A DNA stretch of 64,000 nucleotides from positions 1 to 64,000 of the forward strand of contig CALBKM010000046.1 in assembly GCA_937895705.1 (NCBI GenBank), read 5' to 3'. Shown in pieces: positions 9,116-17,430 of this stretch. Source of the stretch: an uncultured Clostridia bacterium. GTDB lineage: Bacteria; Bacillota; Clostridia; Lachnospirales; Lachnospiraceae. Position 1 is the first letter of the stretch. Each line of letters starts with the position of its first letter. The translations under genes and the position numbers were made by a program. The notes beneath the pieces are model-generated. The model searched no databases. It was not told where the DNA came from and saw only the letters and a list, made by a program, of their open reading frames with translations.

Positions 9116-10360
9116 TTACTTCCTCTTCTTCACATAAATCAGGATAAAATTCAAAATCTTATCCAATCCTTTGTCTAAAAACTCTTTATCCCGAATTCCG
9201 AATTCGTGCCCGGCGTCAAACCACTCCTGCCATGCCACATCAAAGCATTCCGCCTCTTTCACCGTGATATCGCACCGATCGCCGCACTCTTCCTTTAAAA
9301 GTGTTTCCCACCATTCGACAGTCTGAAACAGCTCCGCATCATCCCCTTCGGCCCAGGTCATGAACAGCTCTTTTAATTCGCCCTCCGGTTCTTTTTTGAG
9401 TCCCGGAATTGCAATCATCACATATCCGTCTTTTTTTACAAACGGTAAAATTTTTTCCGCAAACACACCTTTCTTACAGCCGAAATAGTGATAGGAATCC
9501 ACGCTGATGATTGCATCAAAATATTCCTTGGCAAACGGCATATCCAAGGCGTCTCCGTGAATCGGAATGATTTTGTCCTCCAGATGATTTTCCTTGATTC
9601 TCGCATAGTTTTCCGATGCAGTCACCCATAAATCAAGGGCAACAACACGTTCGGCACTTGTTTCATTCGCGATAAACAAGGAGGTTAATGCAAATCCGCA
9701 TCCCAGGTCCAATGTTCTTTTGTAATTCACATCCTCAGGACTTCTTCTGATTAATTCGTCCAGTAATCGGAAGGAATTCGGTCCCATCAAATACTCTTTC
9801 GTAAAATATTTTTTATACTTTTCAATATGATTCATTCTGATACCTCCATTTTTTCGTTTTTTTTCATCCATTTCCTGAATCAATTCTTCTAACGGATGAT
9901 ACTCACCGCCCCAATATTCAAACGTATGCAGTCCTTCCTCCTCTAAAACCGGTCCAATCATTTCGATAGTGACATTCATTTTACTTAATATTTCTTTGTA
10001 ATCGGGAACGTCTTCTTCAAACGGTAGCAACTGCTGAAAGCTTTTATAGGATGCTCCGAAAACAATTGTCTTAATTCCCAACGATGCAATCGCCATAAGG
10101 CAACGGACACATGGTGCACAGCTTGTATAAAACACGGCATTCTCAAATATCTCGCCAGAAAACCGATTTGCACACTTATGGACAAGATTAAATTCCGCAT
10201 GACCGAATATTCCGTTCTCATAATCCGATGTATTTTCTGCTTCTGCAATAATTCTGTCTCTGCTCACTAAGACTGCTCCAAATGTGTCATATCCTTTCTT
10301 ACCGGCACTAACAGCCAATTCATAGCATCTTCTCATATATGTCTCATGATTCTTGTTCAT
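9116..10360 (-). CDS. Fusion: zinc nucleoside-deaminase domain + SAM-dependent methyltransferase
   Basis: A single frame of 414 residues with two enzymes. Residues 1-155 form a cytidine-deaminase-like domain: the HAE motif (H54, E56) and PCVRC (C84, C87) provide the zinc and proton shuttle. Residues 176-414 form a class I methyltransferase with motif I LDLGCGFALTS, an acidic end of strand 2 (VVALD) and VDSYHYFG. The linker (about 155-175) is polar. At residue 176 there is an internal ATG with a GGAGG site seven bases before it, so the methyltransferase may also be made alone. The start at 10360 is chosen because AGAGGA precedes it; the MutS2-like stop is only four bases upstream. Substrates are unknown; guanine/cytosine or tRNA deaminases are the nearest relatives of the first domain. 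Confidence 0.85.
   Translation of the reverse strand: MNKNHETYMRRCYELAVSAGKKGYDTFGAVLVSRDRIIAEAENTSDYENGIFGHAEFNLVHKCANRFSGEIFENAVFYTSCAPCVRCLMAIASLGIKTIVFGASYKSFQQLLPFEEDVPDYKEILSKMNVTIEMIGPVLEEEGLHTFEYWGGEYHPLEELIQEMDEKKRKNGGIRMNHIEKYKKYFTKEYLMGPNSFRLLDELIRRSPEDVNYKRTLDLGCGFALTSLFIANETSAERVVALDLWVTASENYARIKENHLEDKIIPIHGDALDMPFAKEYFDAIISVDSYHYFGCKKGVFAEKILPFVKKDGYVMIAIPGLKKEPEGELKELFMTWAEGDDAELFQTVEWWETLLKEECGDRCDITVKEAECFDVAWQEWFDAGHEFGIRDKEFLDKGLDKILNFILIYVKKRK
9843..9847 (-). promoter_or_regulatory. Internal ribosome binding site at the fusion junction
   Basis: GGAGG on the minus strand, seven bases before an in-frame ATG (9833-9835) that begins the methyltransferase half at MNHIEKYKKY. 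It suggests that the two halves were, or still are, translated separately. Confidence 0.65.
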
Positions 10361-10364
10361 CTGT

Positions 10365-12359
10365 CTATCCTCTCTTCTTTCCAAGCATCTCTGCCCGCTC
10401 CGCTTCGGCTCCCGTCAGCTCCAGCGTAACACCTTCCACATGCTTCCGCTCCATATCATGACGCAGCTTTCTGGTTTCCACGCTGTCAAAGATAATGGAA
10501 AAATCATAATCCTCCGGATATAATTCCTCCGCCGCCACATGGAGCTTTACCCGCTTATGATTGATCCAAATCTTCTTATTCGGCATCTGAATCTGCAGCA
10601 CACCTTTCTCATTTTCCGGCTGACATACGATACCGATTTTCTTGTCCGGGTAGATCATGACACTGTCACCGACTTGGAACTCTCTTACTTTTGCTTTCTT
10701 TGCAGCCGGCTTCTTTTTCTTTACGATGCGTGGTGAGAACTCCTTTTCCACTCCTTCGCCTCCGGTACTCTCCGCACCTTCCGTCTCGTTGAAATTCAAA
10801 TCAAAGCATTTTTCGCTCATCGCCGACATCTTCTGTTGTCCTCCGTACGCCGCCGCTTCCGCTCTCTTTAGCATCCCTACCGGCATACCGAGCCTCTTTG
10901 CAATATGAAACGCACAGCTTTCTCCCGCCTCTCCGATCACCATCTGATAGGTCGGTTTCAGATTTTCCTTATCAAAGGTCATACGGGCGTTTACAATGCC
11001 TTCCGTCTGCTCCGCGTATACCTTCACCTCCGGGTAATGGGTAGTTACAAGGAACAGCGCTCCGCTCTTTTTCAGTTCCTCCAAAATCGCCACCGCTATC
11101 CCCATTCCTTCTAACGGGTCTGTACCGGAACCCAGCTCATCCATCAGCACCAGACTCTGCTCGTTCACTCGTTTCAGAATATCCAGCACATTTGTAATAT
11201 GCGCCGAAAAGGTAGACAGGTTCTCCGACAGATTCTGTCCGTCACCGATGTCACACAGGTAATTGCTGTTCATGCAAACCTTCGCTTCCTTACAGGACAC
11301 ATGAAGACCGCATTGCGCCAACATACAGTTTAACGCCACCGTCTTTAACGCCACCGTCTTACCGCCGGTATTTGGGCCCGTAATAACAATTCCGGTAACA
11401 CCGTTCCCGATTTGAAACTGCAGCGGCACACAAATATCCTTTTTCATCAGCGGATGTCTGGCATCCGTGAGTTTAATCTCCCGTTCCGTTGTAATCACAG
11501 GCTCCGTACCGTCATAAAGAAGACTTAACTTTCCCTTTGAGAAAATGTAATCCAGCTTCTCAATATACTTAATATTTTCTTTCAGCTCCGTACCGTGACC
11601 ATCCACTTCCGCCGTCAGCTCATACAAAATCCGCCGTACTTCGTTCTCTTCATCCATCCGCAGGCTTTGCAGCATGGCATAGTACTCCCCACAAGCGATC
11701 GGTTCGATAAATAATGTATTTCCCGTGGAAGACTTATCAATGACCGTTCCTGATATTTTAAATTTACAGTCCTTCTTTACCGGGACACAAATTCGACCGT
11801 TCCGCATGGTACTAAAGCTGTCGGACATACAATCCTTATGAGAACGCATCACCGCATCCGCCTTTTCCCTCATCCGGCTCTCGGTCAGAGCGATATCCAT
11901 ACGTAATGATTTTAATAGCTTCGACGCATTATCTGCCACCTGCTCGTTTACAATCCGGGTATAAATACTTTCTCTAAGTTCCTCCAATGGCTCTAAATTC
12001 TCTTCGTACCAAGCCAGCGAAATCTCGTACTGCTTTCCTCCACACAAATACTTTTTCAGACGTTGCACCATAGTAAGGGCCAATTGCACCGATAGTAACT
12101 GCTCCACAGAAAGACAGTCTCCCTTTCCGGACGCATCCACAATTTCCGAAAGTCCCTGTATGGAAGCCAGCGGCGGATTCCCCAAAAGCTCTATCATCCG
12201 TTTTCCCTGACTGGTCTCTCGTTGCATCACAAGAAACTCCGCTTCGGAAAGCACCGGCTGCGCCTCGCGAATCCTTTCCTTTGCCGCTTCTGTCAAAGCG
12301 TAGCCCGCCCAAAGTTCCTTTATTTTGTCAAATTCCAATAACTGTTCTTCTCGATTCAT
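10365..12359 (-). CDS. MutS2-like ATPase without a C-terminal Smr nuclease domain
   Basis: A 664-residue MutS-family ATPase. Residues about 1-310 are the helical core/lever region; Walker A GPNTGGKT is at 328-335, Walker B LVLMDELGSGTDP at about 403-415, and TTHYPEVK follows. A KOW-like segment (FQVGDSVMIYPDKKIGIV) lies near residue 570, as in MutS2, but the sequence ends soon after with no Smr domain; typical MutS2 is about 780 residues. In Bacillus subtilis MutS2 acts on collided ribosomes, and here the gene is divergent from rqcH, so a translation-rescue role is a fair inference. Start at 12359 is set by AAGGAG; an ORF extension to 12404 lacks a site. Confidence 0.85.
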   Translation of the reverse strand: MNREEQLLEFDKIKELWAGYALTEAAKERIREAQPVLSEAEFLVMQRETSQGKRMIELLGNPPLASIQGLSEIVDASGKGDCLSVEQLLSVQLALTMVQRLKKYLCGGKQYEISLAWYEENLEPLEELRESIYTRIVNEQVADNASKLLKSLRMDIALTESRMREKADAVMRSHKDCMSDSFSTMRNGRICVPVKKDCKFKISGTVIDKSSTGNTLFIEPIACGEYYAMLQSLRMDEENEVRRILYELTAEVDGHGTELKENIKYIEKLDYIFSKGKLSLLYDGTEPVITTEREIKLTDARHPLMKKDICVPLQFQIGNGVTGIVITGPNTGGKTVALKTVALNCMLAQCGLHVSCKEAKVCMNSNYLCDIGDGQNLSENLSTFSAHITNVLDILKRVNEQSLVLMDELGSGTDPLEGMGIAVAILEELKKSGALFLVTTHYPEVKVYAEQTEGIVNARMTFDKENLKPTYQMVIGEAGESCAFHIAKRLGMPVGMLKRAEAAAYGGQQKMSAMSEKCFDLNFNETEGAESTGGEGVEKEFSPRIVKKKKPAAKKAKVREFQVGDSVMIYPDKKIGIVCQPENEKGVLQIQMPNKKIWINHKRVKLHVAAEELYPEDYDFSIIFDSVETRKLRHDMERKHVEGVTLELTGAEAERAEMLGKKRG

Positions 12360-12601
12360 TTCTGATACTCCTTGTATTCTTTCTCTTCTACCGTTGTGTC
12401 TCACACGCTGCCTTTCACCGGAAAGAACACCGAAGTATCATCCATGCTCCGTTATCTACATTTTGCCTACGAAGATTTATGCAAAAGAAAAACCACGGAA
12501 TTCGCCCTAAAAAAGTCGATAAATCCATGGTCTGATCGTCGTTATGAACGGGAATAAGCGTACCGCTTACGGAACCCCGCACCAAGCGCGGTTGCTTGCG
12601 A

Positions 12602-12634
12602 TATAATAAGAAAGCAGAACCATACAGTTCTGCT
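12602..12634 (-). terminator. Terminator of the structured RNA
   Basis: Perfect eight-base stem AGCAGAAC/GTTCTGCT with a six-base loop, followed on the minus strand by TTCTTATTAT. The plus strand lacks a T tract, so it works for minus-strand transcription only. Confidence 0.8.
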
Positions 12635-12820
12635 CACCATCTCATCATAACGAATCCTATGAATAGATTTATGAAGCATTTGTAAGGCAGATACCTCAGG
12701 GCAGACTTCTAGCGTAAAAAGTCATCCCCGCAACTGTTTCGTTGTCGGTGTCCTATCTTGCTCTTCCTACAATGCTATACATAAAATCCTCTTTTCTTGA
12801 AATAAAAATGTTATTACTAC
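12602..12820 (-). ncRNA. Unassigned structured RNA / leader, with own promoter and terminator
   Basis: The 563-base gap between the MutS2-like gene and rqcH holds no ORF worth calling but has clear RNA structure on the minus strand. A helix AGCATT-GTAGG (12766-12776) pairs with CCTTACAAATGCT (12675-12687). It encloses two small hairpins: CAAC-GAAACA-GTTG, and GACTT...AAGTC. A second stem (12645-12674, TCATAA..ATC/GAT..TTATGA) follows, then a terminator. With the promoter upstream the transcript would be about 215 bases. It does not match any riboswitch, SRP, tmRNA or RNase P signature I know. It may be a free small RNA (6S-like size) or an attenuator of the MutS2-like operon. A weakly placed mini-frame (MYSIVGRAR) overlaps the 5' arm of the first helix. 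The remaining gap, 12360-12601, shows only a small AAGCG/CGCTT hairpin. Confidence 0.6.
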
Positions 12821-12826
12821 GTTTTC

Positions 12827-12855
12827 ATCTTACCACGCATAGAAAAAGATGTCAA
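12827..12855 (-). promoter_or_regulatory. Strong sigma-A promoter for the structured RNA / MutS2-like operon
   Basis: Consensus TTGACA (12850-12855) and TAAGAT (12827-12832) separated by exactly 17 bases on the minus strand. Start would be near 12820. It sits back to back with the rqcH upstream region. Confidence 0.75.
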
Positions 12856-12923
12856 GTTCTTAGTGACAATTCCCCTATTTTCGTGGTACACTATACTTTA
12901 GTAAACCAAGAAAGGACAGTACC

Positions 12924-14690
12924 ATGGCATTTGACGGACTTATGACCGCAGCTTTAGTTAAGGAGCTTTCCGATACCTTAACCGGCGGACGCATCGTAAA
13001 GATTGCCCAGCCGGAAAAGGACGAGCTGCAACTTCAAATAAAAAACTATGACACCTACAAGCTTTTGATTTCCGCGGACGCTTCTCTTCCGCTTCTCTAC
13101 TTGACGGAAGACAGCAAACAGAGCCCGCTGACGGCACCGAATTTTTGCATGTTGTTGCGTAAGCACTTTAACAGCGCCCGGATTCTTTCCGTAACTCAGC
13201 CGGGTCTGGAGCGTATTGTAGACTTTACGGTGGAACATTTAAACGAGTTGGGGGACGTTTGCCAAAAACACATTATGGTGGAGCTGATGGGTAAGCACAG
13301 CAACATTATCCTGGTGGATGAAAACGGCATAATTCTGGACTCTATCAAACGGGTGTCCGGTATGGTCAGTTCCGTCCGAGAGGTACTTCCGGGCCGCCCG
13401 TACTTCATTCCGCAGACACAGGAAAAACTGGACCCGATGACAGTTTCCTTTGAGGAGTTTTTAACCATACAGGAAAAACCGATGGGACTTAGCAAGGCTC
13501 TGTATACTACATTTACCGGACTTTCTCCGCAGACGGCCAACGAGCTTTGCCACCGCGCGGGGCTTTCTCCGGACATGCCGGCAGCGGAGTTTGACCAAGA
13601 CTTTTTGCGTCATCTGTTCCGGGTGTTTACGGAACTTACGGAAGACATCAAAAACGGAGAATTTACTCCGAATCTGGTGCGCAAGAACGGCGAACCGGTG
13701 GCCTTTTCCGCTACTGCCCTTACCCTTTACGAGGAAGAAGCATATGAAGTAGAGGATTTTGTTTCGGTTTCCGCACTGCTTCAGGATTTCTATTCCGAAA
13801 AAAACACGGTCACCCGTATCCGCCAACGTTCCTCGGATTTGCGCCGTGTGCTGCAATCTGCATTGGAACGTGAAGTGAAAAAATACGACCTGCAGATCAA
13901 GCAATTAAAGGACACGGAATCCCGCGACAAATTCAAGGTATACGGCGAGTTACTCACCGCCTATGGCTACGGCGTGGAACCGGGTGCCAAAGAAACCACC
14001 GTCACCAACTACTACACGGACGAACCGATGACCATTCCGCTTGACGAAACTATGTCCGCACTGGATAATGCAAAGCGGTATTTCGAAAAGTATAATAAAT
14101 TAAAACGTACCTACGAAGCTCTGACCGAGCAGGTTGCGGAAACAAAATCCGCCATTCTCCACCTGGAGTCCATCAAAAACTCTCTGGAAATCGCACGTCA
14201 TGAAGAGGATTTGGTGCAGATTAAGGCGGAACTTACGGAATACGGCTACTTAAAGAAGCACATGGTAGCGCAAAAGGGCGGCAAAAATAAAAAGGAAAAA
14301 AAGGTACGCATTACCGCAAAACCGCTCCACTATCGTACCGAGGACGGCTTTGACTTATACGTCGGCAAAAACAACTACCAGAATGATTACCTGACCTTTG
14401 AATTCGCAAACGGCAACGACTGGTGGTTCCATGCCAAAGACTGCGCAGGTTCCCACGTCATCTTAAAAAACGACGGCAGAGAGATTCCGGATCATGTCTT
14501 TGAGGATGCAGGTGCTTTGGCTGCCTTTTACTCGAAAAACAAAGAAGCCGGCAAAGTAGAAATCGACTATATTGACAAAAAGCAGGTGAAGAAACCCAAC
14601 GGCGCAAAACCCGGCTTTGTGGTATACTACACCAACTATTCACTGATAGCAACACCGGATATTTCGGGACTGACCGAGCTTTCCGACTAA
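12924..14690 (+). CDS. rqcH: RqcH / NFACT-family ribosome quality control protein
   Basis: A 588-residue NFACT protein, formerly annotated as fibronectin-binding protein. RqcH binds stalled 50S subunits and adds C-terminal alanine tails to trapped nascent chains. NFACT-N covers residues 1 to about 270, with GLERIVDF at 94-101; ER here (96-97) falls where Bacillus RqcH has its key Asp-Arg. A coiled-coil region spans roughly 290-430. The NFACT-R domain (DLYVGKNNYQNDYLTF..WWFHAKDCAGSHVIL) is near the C terminus. AAAGGA lies before the ATG. It faces away from a MutS2-like gene, a suggestive pairing because both families act on stalled ribosomes. Confidence 0.93.
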   Translation: MAFDGLMTAALVKELSDTLTGGRIVKIAQPEKDELQLQIKNYDTYKLLISADASLPLLYLTEDSKQSPLTAPNFCMLLRKHFNSARILSVTQPGLERIVDFTVEHLNELGDVCQKHIMVELMGKHSNIILVDENGIILDSIKRVSGMVSSVREVLPGRPYFIPQTQEKLDPMTVSFEEFLTIQEKPMGLSKALYTTFTGLSPQTANELCHRAGLSPDMPAAEFDQDFLRHLFRVFTELTEDIKNGEFTPNLVRKNGEPVAFSATALTLYEEEAYEVEDFVSVSALLQDFYSEKNTVTRIRQRSSDLRRVLQSALEREVKKYDLQIKQLKDTESRDKFKVYGELLTAYGYGVEPGAKETTVTNYYTDEPMTIPLDETMSALDNAKRYFEKYNKLKRTYEALTEQVAETKSAILHLESIKNSLEIARHEEDLVQIKAELTEYGYLKKHMVAQKGGKNKKEKKVRITAKPLHYRTEDGFDLYVGKNNYQNDYLTFEFANGNDWWFHAKDCAGSHVILKNDGREIPDHVFEDAGALAAFYSKNKEAGKVEIDYIDKKQVKKPNGAKPGFVVYYTNYSLIATPDISGLTELSD

Positions 14691-14718
14691 AAACATAATA
14701 CAAGGGAGGGTTATACAA

Positions 14719-15246
14719 ATGACACGTTTTAGAGATTTATCCGGCACCCAAAAAGGAAGAATTCTCAGTTTTATCGCCATTGCTGCCGTTCTGCTCGGTA
14801 TGATTCTATTGTTTGCCTCGAGCCTTTACGAACAGCCGGATGCGGTTTCTTCTCCGAATTCCTGCTACATTGACGGTTCTGATTTTACCCCTGTGGCGGA
14901 CTTTTGTGTCGCCGGCTTCAACGGGTTCATCCTCTTTCTGACCATGCTGATTTCTGTGGGAATCGTCTGGCTTGTCTCGACAATCAGCCTGCTTGCCTGG
15001 AGATTCATCTCGATTCAAAAAGGTTCCGTGGTAACGGAATTGGAATGGAAAATCGCAAAATACACCTGGTTTGTTTTTATTGCACTGGCACTGATCGGAT
15101 GCTTATTGATACTGCATTTTTCCCATCTCGGCTATTGCACGTTCCTTACCGCTCTTCCGATTCTGCTTTTATGGTTATTAGGCGTGTTACCGTTGCAAAA
15201 AAATTATTGGAAACATAAAGATACCGTTGTCGAAGAAAAACATTAG
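14719..15246 (+). CDS. Four-helix membrane protein of unknown function
   Basis: A 175-residue integral membrane protein with about four hydrophobic helices (near residues 15-33, 65-93, 113-132 and 138-158) and a charged tail (KNYWKHKDTVVEEKH). The extracytoplasmic loop after helix one contains Cys and Asp residues (SPNSCYIDGSDF). I do not recognise the family. A GGGAGGG site precedes the ATG. It lies 28 bases after rqcH and 32 bases before the HisJ-like gene, so all three probably share a transcript. Confidence 0.75.
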   Translation: MTRFRDLSGTQKGRILSFIAIAAVLLGMILLFASSLYEQPDAVSSPNSCYIDGSDFTPVADFCVAGFNGFILFLTMLISVGIVWLVSTISLLAWRFISIQKGSVVTELEWKIAKYTWFVFIALALIGCLLILHFSHLGYCTFLTALPILLLWLLGVLPLQKNYWKHKDTVVEEKH

Positions 15247-15278
15247 ATTACAAAACATCAAACTACAGAGAGGTTTAT

Positions 15279-16103
15279 ATGATATTAGCCGATACTCACA
15301 CCCATACGAAATTTTCCAGTGATTCCAAAGCCAATCCGCGAGAAATGCTGGCTGCCGCAAAGGCAGCGGGACTTTCTACCCTCTGCTTTACGGACCATAT
15401 GGATTTAGACTTTCCGGGCGATGATACCCTGTTTGTCTTTGATACAAAAGAATACTTTAAAGAGCTGCTTCCGTTAAAGGAACAGACTTTATCCGACCGA
15501 GCCATGCCGGAACTTTTGCTCGGGATCGAACTGGGCTTACGCCCAAACCGTCCGGACCTCCGGGAACAGATGGATACTTTACTTACGGAACATCCCTATG
15601 ACTTTGTTCTTGGTTCTACACATGTAGTAGATGAATTAGACCCTTATTACCAGGAATACTGGGAGTTACCGGGAGACCGTCTTTTACGTTACTTTGAAGA
15701 CATCCGCACCAATGTAGCGGAACACACGAATTTTGACTCCCTAGGTCATTTGGACTACATTATCCGTTATTTACCGGACTCTGTATCTCTTGTCAAAGAC
15801 TATGCCGTACGGGATTACATGGACCTTATTGAAGAAACCCTTCGCTCCCTCATCTCCCGCGGTCAGGCTTTGGAAGTCAATACCGCCGGATTACGAAAAG
15901 GCCTCTCCTTCCCGCATCCGAAGGAAGAGATCCTGCTCCGTTATAAAGAACTTGGCGGCGAACTGCTGACTCTTGGCTCCGATGCCCACTACCCGAGTGA
16001 TGTTGGGACTGATATTAAACGGTGCGCAGAGCTTATAAAAGACCTGGGGTTCCGATACTATACGGTGTATAGGCAAAGAAAGCCGGGAATGATAAAACTG
16101 TAA
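15279..16103 (+). CDS. HisJ-family histidinol-phosphatase (PHP domain)
   Basis: A 274-residue PHP-fold metallophosphatase. The metal ligands are visible: DTHTHT at residues 5-10, CFTDHMDLD near 36-44, a GIELGLR block, GSTHVVDE and the late GSDAHYPSDVG. Members hydrolyse histidinol phosphate to histidinol in histidine synthesis, but the PHP family also contains other phosphoesterases, and no his genes are adjacent. GAGAGG precedes the ATG. A bidirectional terminator closes the transcript 15 bases downstream. Confidence 0.8.
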   Translation: MILADTHTHTKFSSDSKANPREMLAAAKAAGLSTLCFTDHMDLDFPGDDTLFVFDTKEYFKELLPLKEQTLSDRAMPELLLGIELGLRPNRPDLREQMDTLLTEHPYDFVLGSTHVVDELDPYYQEYWELPGDRLLRYFEDIRTNVAEHTNFDSLGHLDYIIRYLPDSVSLVKDYAVRDYMDLIEETLRSLISRGQALEVNTAGLRKGLSFPHPKEEILLRYKELGGELLTLGSDAHYPSDVGTDIKRCAELIKDLGFRYYTVYRQRKPGMIKL

Positions 16104-16117
16104 AAATTTTCAATTAA

Positions 16118-16157
16118 AAAGTACCCATCCACTTTATGTAGTGTGATTGGGTACTTT
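16118..16157. terminator. Bidirectional terminator between converging genes
   Basis: A ten-base stem AAAGTACCCA/TGGGTACTTT with an inner CACT/AGTG helix. It is flanked by T-rich sequence on the plus side (TCATTTTT) and by the complement of AATTAAAAA on the other, so it can stop both the HisJ-like and the GNAT transcripts. Confidence 0.85.
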
Positions 16158-16215
16158 CATTTTTCTTCAGAAGGCTATTTTATGTCAGTACGACAAATTG
16201 GATTTTGATTATTTA

Positions 16216-16713
16216 TTATGTAAGGATTTTTTCAAAACATGCTAAAACTAAATTTGATTGTTCTTGTAATCTCTTACCTGTATCAATAAATCCCGCTTTT
16301 TCATAGCACCGTTTGTTCTTCATCAAATCTTCTGGAAAATCTACCAAAAAACATTTTGCGTTAGGAAATTCCTTCTCGCAAAGAAGTATTGCGGTTTGTG
16401 CAATTCTTTTACATTGCTGCTCAGGTTTAATATAAACTCGTTGTAAATAGTATTGCCCTTCTTCTAAATTTTCGATAAATGGGGTTCTTCCTTTACACTT
16501 GTAAAGAACACCTCCCACCATTTCTCCATCTAAAAAAATAGTAAAATAACGAAAGTAATCTGAATTTAGTCGATTAGCAACATCTTCCACGCCTCGTAAA
16601 TAAGGGTTGCCCTCATCGCGATATTTCTCGTATAAAGGGAGAAAAGCAGCCTTTTGTATGTTGCATAATTCTAACGATTCGTTTTCTTGTGTTGCTCTTA
16701 TTGATATATTCAT
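16216..16713 (-). CDS. GNAT-family N-acetyltransferase
   Basis: A 165-residue GNAT-fold protein expected to use acetyl-CoA. The strand-4/motif A region reads YLQRVYIKPEQQCKRIAQTAI. The usual Q/R-x-x-G-x-G/A pyrophosphate loop is degenerate here, with Lys-Arg where a glycine is expected. The C-terminal block NKRCYEKAGFIDTGKRL matches motif B. An AAAGGAGG site precedes the ATG. The substrate is unknown. The odd motif A could mean weak CoA binding or a divergent subfamily. Confidence 0.75.
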   Translation of the reverse strand: MNISIRATQENESLELCNIQKAAFLPLYEKYRDEGNPYLRGVEDVANRLNSDYFRYFTIFLDGEMVGGVLYKCKGRTPFIENLEEGQYYLQRVYIKPEQQCKRIAQTAILLCEKEFPNAKCFLVDFPEDLMKNKRCYEKAGFIDTGKRLQEQSNLVLACFEKILT

Positions 16714-16803
16714 AATATCCTCCTTTATAAAAATTTACCATACAGTAAATTCAAGTTTGTCTAACTGTTTTGCAGTTTTCTTCTATTTACAACATCACTT
16801 TTA

Positions 16804-17430
16804 TCACACAATATCCTCGATCCGACACTGTAACCCATCAGAAAGCCGCAGTACAATATCCATCTGCGCCTTCCTAATATCCTTTGCTTTCCGTTCATAG
16901 GCACGTATGGTATTTAAGGATACACCTGACCGCAAAGAAAGTTCCTCCTGGGTCAATCCACAACACTTTCGGACCGTCTTTAACTTACTTTCCTTCTGCT
17001 CCAGATGTGCATCCAGTACCTCCAGTGCTTTCTGCACATCTGCCTCATGAAGGGTGTCGTACCGTCCCAGTAGTTCTTCATAAGAAATTGCCTCTAAAAT
17101 ATCACGAAAGCTTCTTCCGGAATACCACTGATAATATGCCAAAATCCACCCGGTCCAATACACATCGGAACGACCTTGTGTCTCGATTACAATCGGTTCT
17201 GCTTCCTGACCGCTGACCGCTTCTACCACATCCGCATACAGCTCCGCTCCGCTCTTCCCCACAATATACTTCGGGTTCCCGGCTTTGATTTGCTCCGCAA
17301 TCCCCGACTGCAGAAACTTCTGCAAAAACCGCTCACCGTCTTCTCCGTATTCATAAACTGCATCATGAAGCATATTTCCCACATTTCTCGCGGCTTTATC
17401 CAAATAAATGGCATTGTAAGCGTTCGTCAT
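16804..17430 (-). CDS. Antitoxin-like protein with C-terminal XRE helix-turn-helix
   Basis: A 208-residue protein whose C-terminal 60 residues form a clear XRE helix-turn-helix (KCCGLTQEELSLRSGVSLNT, then RAYER). The N-terminal 140 residues are of a type found beside DUF3990 proteins (SDVYWTGWILAYYQWYSGRSF). The ATG at 17430 lies inside the end of the toxin gene (35-base overlap) with a GAGAGGAG site, showing translational coupling. It is predicted to neutralise the upstream protein and, through the helix-turn-helix, to bind the paired palindromes in the operon promoter. Confidence 0.75.
   Translation of the reverse strand: MTNAYNAIYLDKAARNVGNMLHDAVYEYGEDGERFLQKFLQSGIAEQIKAGNPKYIVGKSGAELYADVVEAVSGQEAEPIVIETQGRSDVYWTGWILAYYQWYSGRSFRDILEAISYEELLGRYDTLHEADVQKALEVLDAHLEQKESKLKTVRKCCGLTQEELSLRSGVSLNTIRAYERKAKDIRKAQMDIVLRLSDGLQCRIEDIV

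Noticed and set aside
12541..12600. GGTGCGGGGTTCCG-like stretch considered as a T-box or cobalamin element.
   Set aside because: The T-box TGGNACCGCG core and the B12 box are both absent; it is also downstream of the terminator.
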